Origin: Candidatus Cloacimonadota bacterium
Lineage (GTDB): Bacteria > Cloacimonadota > Cloacimonadia > Cloacimonadales > Cloacimonadaceae
Assembly (NCBI GenBank): GCA_023230245.1
Contig: JALNXT010000061.1
Coordinates: 1 to 7,647 of the forward strand
Reading direction: 5' to 3'
DNA: 7,647 bases
A model generated the notes under the pieces. The model had not been told where the DNA came from and ran no database searches. It saw only the letters and a list, made by a program, of their open reading frames with translations. The first letter of the stretch is position 1. Every line of letters starts with the position of its first letter. Of the stretch, positions 6,410 through 7,647 are shown piece after piece. The position numbers and the translations under genes are program-made.

Positions 6410-7221
6410 ATGCCAAACACCTCCTTTGCGATTTTTTCTATTTCTTTTCTAAATGGACGACTGTCCTTCAGGGACAAATCCGCCAGTAGATTTCCTGCCA
6501 GATACTGTTCCTCCAGCTCCGGCGAATGGGTCAGGGTAAAGGCCACCGAGCCCAGCGCCTGCCCGATCTGTTCCCCGGCCTGTCGTGGCTTGACATTGCT
6601 GGCAACCTTGTACTGCTTCTCCGCATCCCATTTGGAATCCCGGAGCAGCGGGAGCTGGCTGGAGAGATAGCTCACGGATTTCAGGTCGGCATTCGCAAGT
6701 CGCAGGACACTGTCGGCCTCCATGAGCGCCACAGCGGAGAGAATGTCATTGGCAATGTAGCTGCCGCAGTCCGCCACCACGAAGGGAGCGGTTTCCCTCA
6801 GTCCGTCCAACAGCTCCTGCGCCTGAGTCTGCTCATAGGGCGGGTAGGTATACTCGTTTTCGCCCTTTTTCATGCCGAGAATGGTAAGGTATTTGTGCTT
6901 TTTCAGTGTCACCAGATTGTGCTTGATGAGCGGTTCCGTCACATGGGCGGCCGCAAGAATACTGCCCAGCGAATGCTCTCCCTCCAGCTCAGAGGGCGGG
7001 CAAATGCAGGGCAGCATGGGTGCGGTCATATCGCAGAGCAGCAGCACCACGTTTTTCTTCCGGTCGGCAAGGTGCATTGCGATTTTTACCGCCACGGTGG
7101 TTTTGCCGCTGCCGGGGGAGCCCCAAACGGCAAGGATTCCTTCCTGCGGCTCCTGCTCCGGCGGGGCATCCTCCTTTGACGCTTGGCGGGTGAAGATGCC
7201 CTTTTTCTTAAAGTTCAGCAT
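6406..7221 (-). CDS. CpaE/TadZ-like P-loop ATPase, short form
   Basis: This is a 271-residue MinD/ParA-type ATPase, by position the CpaE/TadZ component that places the pilus machine in the cell. Walker A is GSPGSGKT (34-41), an Asp in LLLCDMTAP (Asp64) fits the Walker A' strand, and FVVADCGS (Asp151) fits Walker B. The Lys that marks deviant Walker A motifs (KGGxxGK) is replaced by Ser35, so this is a plain P-loop. The receiver-like domain found at the N-terminus of classical CpaE is absent; only about 27 polar residues precede the P-loop. The start is ATG at 7221, sharing one base with the upstream TGA; GAGG 7 bases upstream supports it over the GTG at 7224. It overlaps cpaF by 4 bases. The ATPase fold is certain; the CpaE role is inferred from gene order. 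Confidence 0.85.
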   Translation of the reverse strand: MLNFKKKGIFTRQASKEDAPPEQEPQEGILAVWGSPGSGKTTVAVKIAMHLADRKKNVVLLLCDMTAPMLPCICPPSELEGEHSLGSILAAAHVTEPLIKHNLVTLKKHKYLTILGMKKGENEYTYPPYEQTQAQELLDGLRETAPFVVADCGSYIANDILSAVALMEADSVLRLANADLKSVSYLSSQLPLLRDSKWDAEKQYKVASNVKPRQAGEQIGQALGSVAFTLTHSPELEEQYLAGNLLADLSLKDSRPFRKEIEKIAKEVFGI

Positions 7222-7647
7222 CACTGCACCTCGCTTTCCGCAGGCGCCTCGGACACAGTGTTTTCCTCCGATCCCTGGGATTCGGATTTGTGAGAGCTGT
7301 CCTGCACCGGCTCTGTGGGATACAGCGCCGCAATAACCTTGTCCTGCGCCTCTGTAAACTTGGCGCTGTTGGCGGGCGTACCGCGATAAACAAGTGACAG
7401 GTGGAGCTTGCCGTCAGACTCCAACTCCGCCAGCGCCTTGCTCTGTTCGGGGGACACCAGCAGGGTCACGGTGGAGGGCAGCTCTTTTTCATCCTCGGTT
7501 TCAGTTTCTGTCTGCGCTCCCGTGTTGGCGTCATATCCGCTGCCTGCGGTGACGGCGATGACCTCCACATATTTCAGCTCGGCGGGGATCACGGTGGAAC
7601 CCTGCTTTTTGTAGTCCGGGGCGATCACCGACACGATGTCGCCGCTT
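7221..7647 (-). CDS. cpaB: CpaB/RcpC-like Tad assembly protein, 5' part outside the window
   Basis: The reading frame is open to the right edge, so only the last 141 residues are seen. It begins GDIVSVIAPDYKK and continues with IPAELKYVEVIAVTAGSGYD, a short acidic Thr/Glu insert, then LPSTVTLLVSPEQSKALAELESDGKLHLSLVYRG. This is the C-terminal RcpC-type half of CpaB proteins, in which the part outside the window would carry an N-terminal membrane anchor and a SAF domain. The GTG at 7634 lies inside the conserved GDIVSV segment and is not a real start. The last 30 residues are Ser/Glu/Pro-rich and probably disordered. In Gram-negative systems CpaB works with a secretin; here no secretin gene is seen, as expected for a Gram-positive cell, so it may act in the wall space. 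It is the first visible gene of the operon, whose promoter must lie to the right. Confidence 0.85.
   Translation of the reverse strand, partial: SGDIVSVIAPDYKKQGSTVIPAELKYVEVIAVTAGSGYDANTGAQTETETEDEKELPSTVTLLVSPEQSKALAELESDGKLHLSLVYRGTPANSAKFTEAQDKVIAALYPTEPVQDSSHKSESQGSEENTVSEAPAESEVQ
7227..7232 (-). promoter_or_regulatory. Ribosome binding site favouring ATG at 7221 for the CpaE-like gene
   Basis: GAGGTG ends too close to the GTG at 7224. From GAGG (7232-7229) to the ATG at 7221 there are 7 bases, a normal spacing. The site lies in the last codons of the CpaB-like gene. Confidence 0.65.

Noticed and set aside
6526..7179. Open frame of 217 codons on the plus strand
   Set aside because: It is fully antisense to the well-supported CpaE-like ATPase and has biased His/Gly/Arg composition.
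7221..7634. Complete short gene starting at GTG 7634
   Set aside because: The frame stays open to the window edge and the residues before this codon (GDI) belong to the conserved CpaB segment, so the gene is cut rather than short.
1..7647. CRISPR array, tRNA, rRNA, insertion sequence, integrase or attachment site
   Set aside because: No spaced direct repeats, tRNA-like folds, transposase motifs or terminal repeats were seen; the gene-free gaps are all about 110 bases or shorter.

Overview
The window is a tightly packed, single-direction gene block. Every supported gene lies on the minus strand, so it reads from the right edge to the left. It looks like a low-to-moderate GC gut Clostridia genome (Lachnospiraceae/Oscillospiraceae type) or a mobile element carried by one. 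The reasons are strong AGGAGG-type ribosome sites, a Gram-positive Tad gene set with no secretin, and protein families (DUF4320-, DUF6550- and DUF3848-like) that I associate with clostridial accessory elements. The taxon and the mobile-element context are inferences; no relaxase, integrase or attachment site is visible here.

Right part (7647 to 3029): core of a Tad/Flp-type pilus or secretion machine, in the order CpaB-like SAF/RcpC protein (5' end cut by the window edge), a small CpaE/TadZ-like P-loop ATPase, the CpaF/TadA motor ATPase, then the two inner-membrane platform proteins TadB and TadC. Neighbouring genes overlap by 1-4 bases or are separated by 4 bases, so they are almost certainly one translationally coupled operon.

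Middle part (3010 to 1417): the operon continues with a soluble acidic protein of unknown role (DUF3848-like), a DUF4320 protein with a pseudopilin-like N-terminus, and a single-pass TadE-like protein. The last two are candidates for the minor pilins or pseudopilins handled by the machine. No major Flp pilin, prepilin peptidase or secretin is present in the window.

Left part (1420 to 1): a near-consensus vegetative promoter (TTGACT, 17 bp, TATAAT) begins on the stop codon of the TadE-like gene and should start a second transcript. It drives a membrane-anchored, Pro/Thr/Lys/Glu-rich DUF6550 protein. After a clear intrinsic terminator or attenuator comes a protein with a Sec signal peptide and a glycine-rich start, which runs off the left edge. 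I read this as a separately controlled envelope/surface module next to the Tad machine.

The most interesting points are the independent promoter with a dyad around its -10, the intra-module terminator, the DUF3848-like gene sitting between platform and pseudopilin genes, and the unconventional CpaE-like ATPase.
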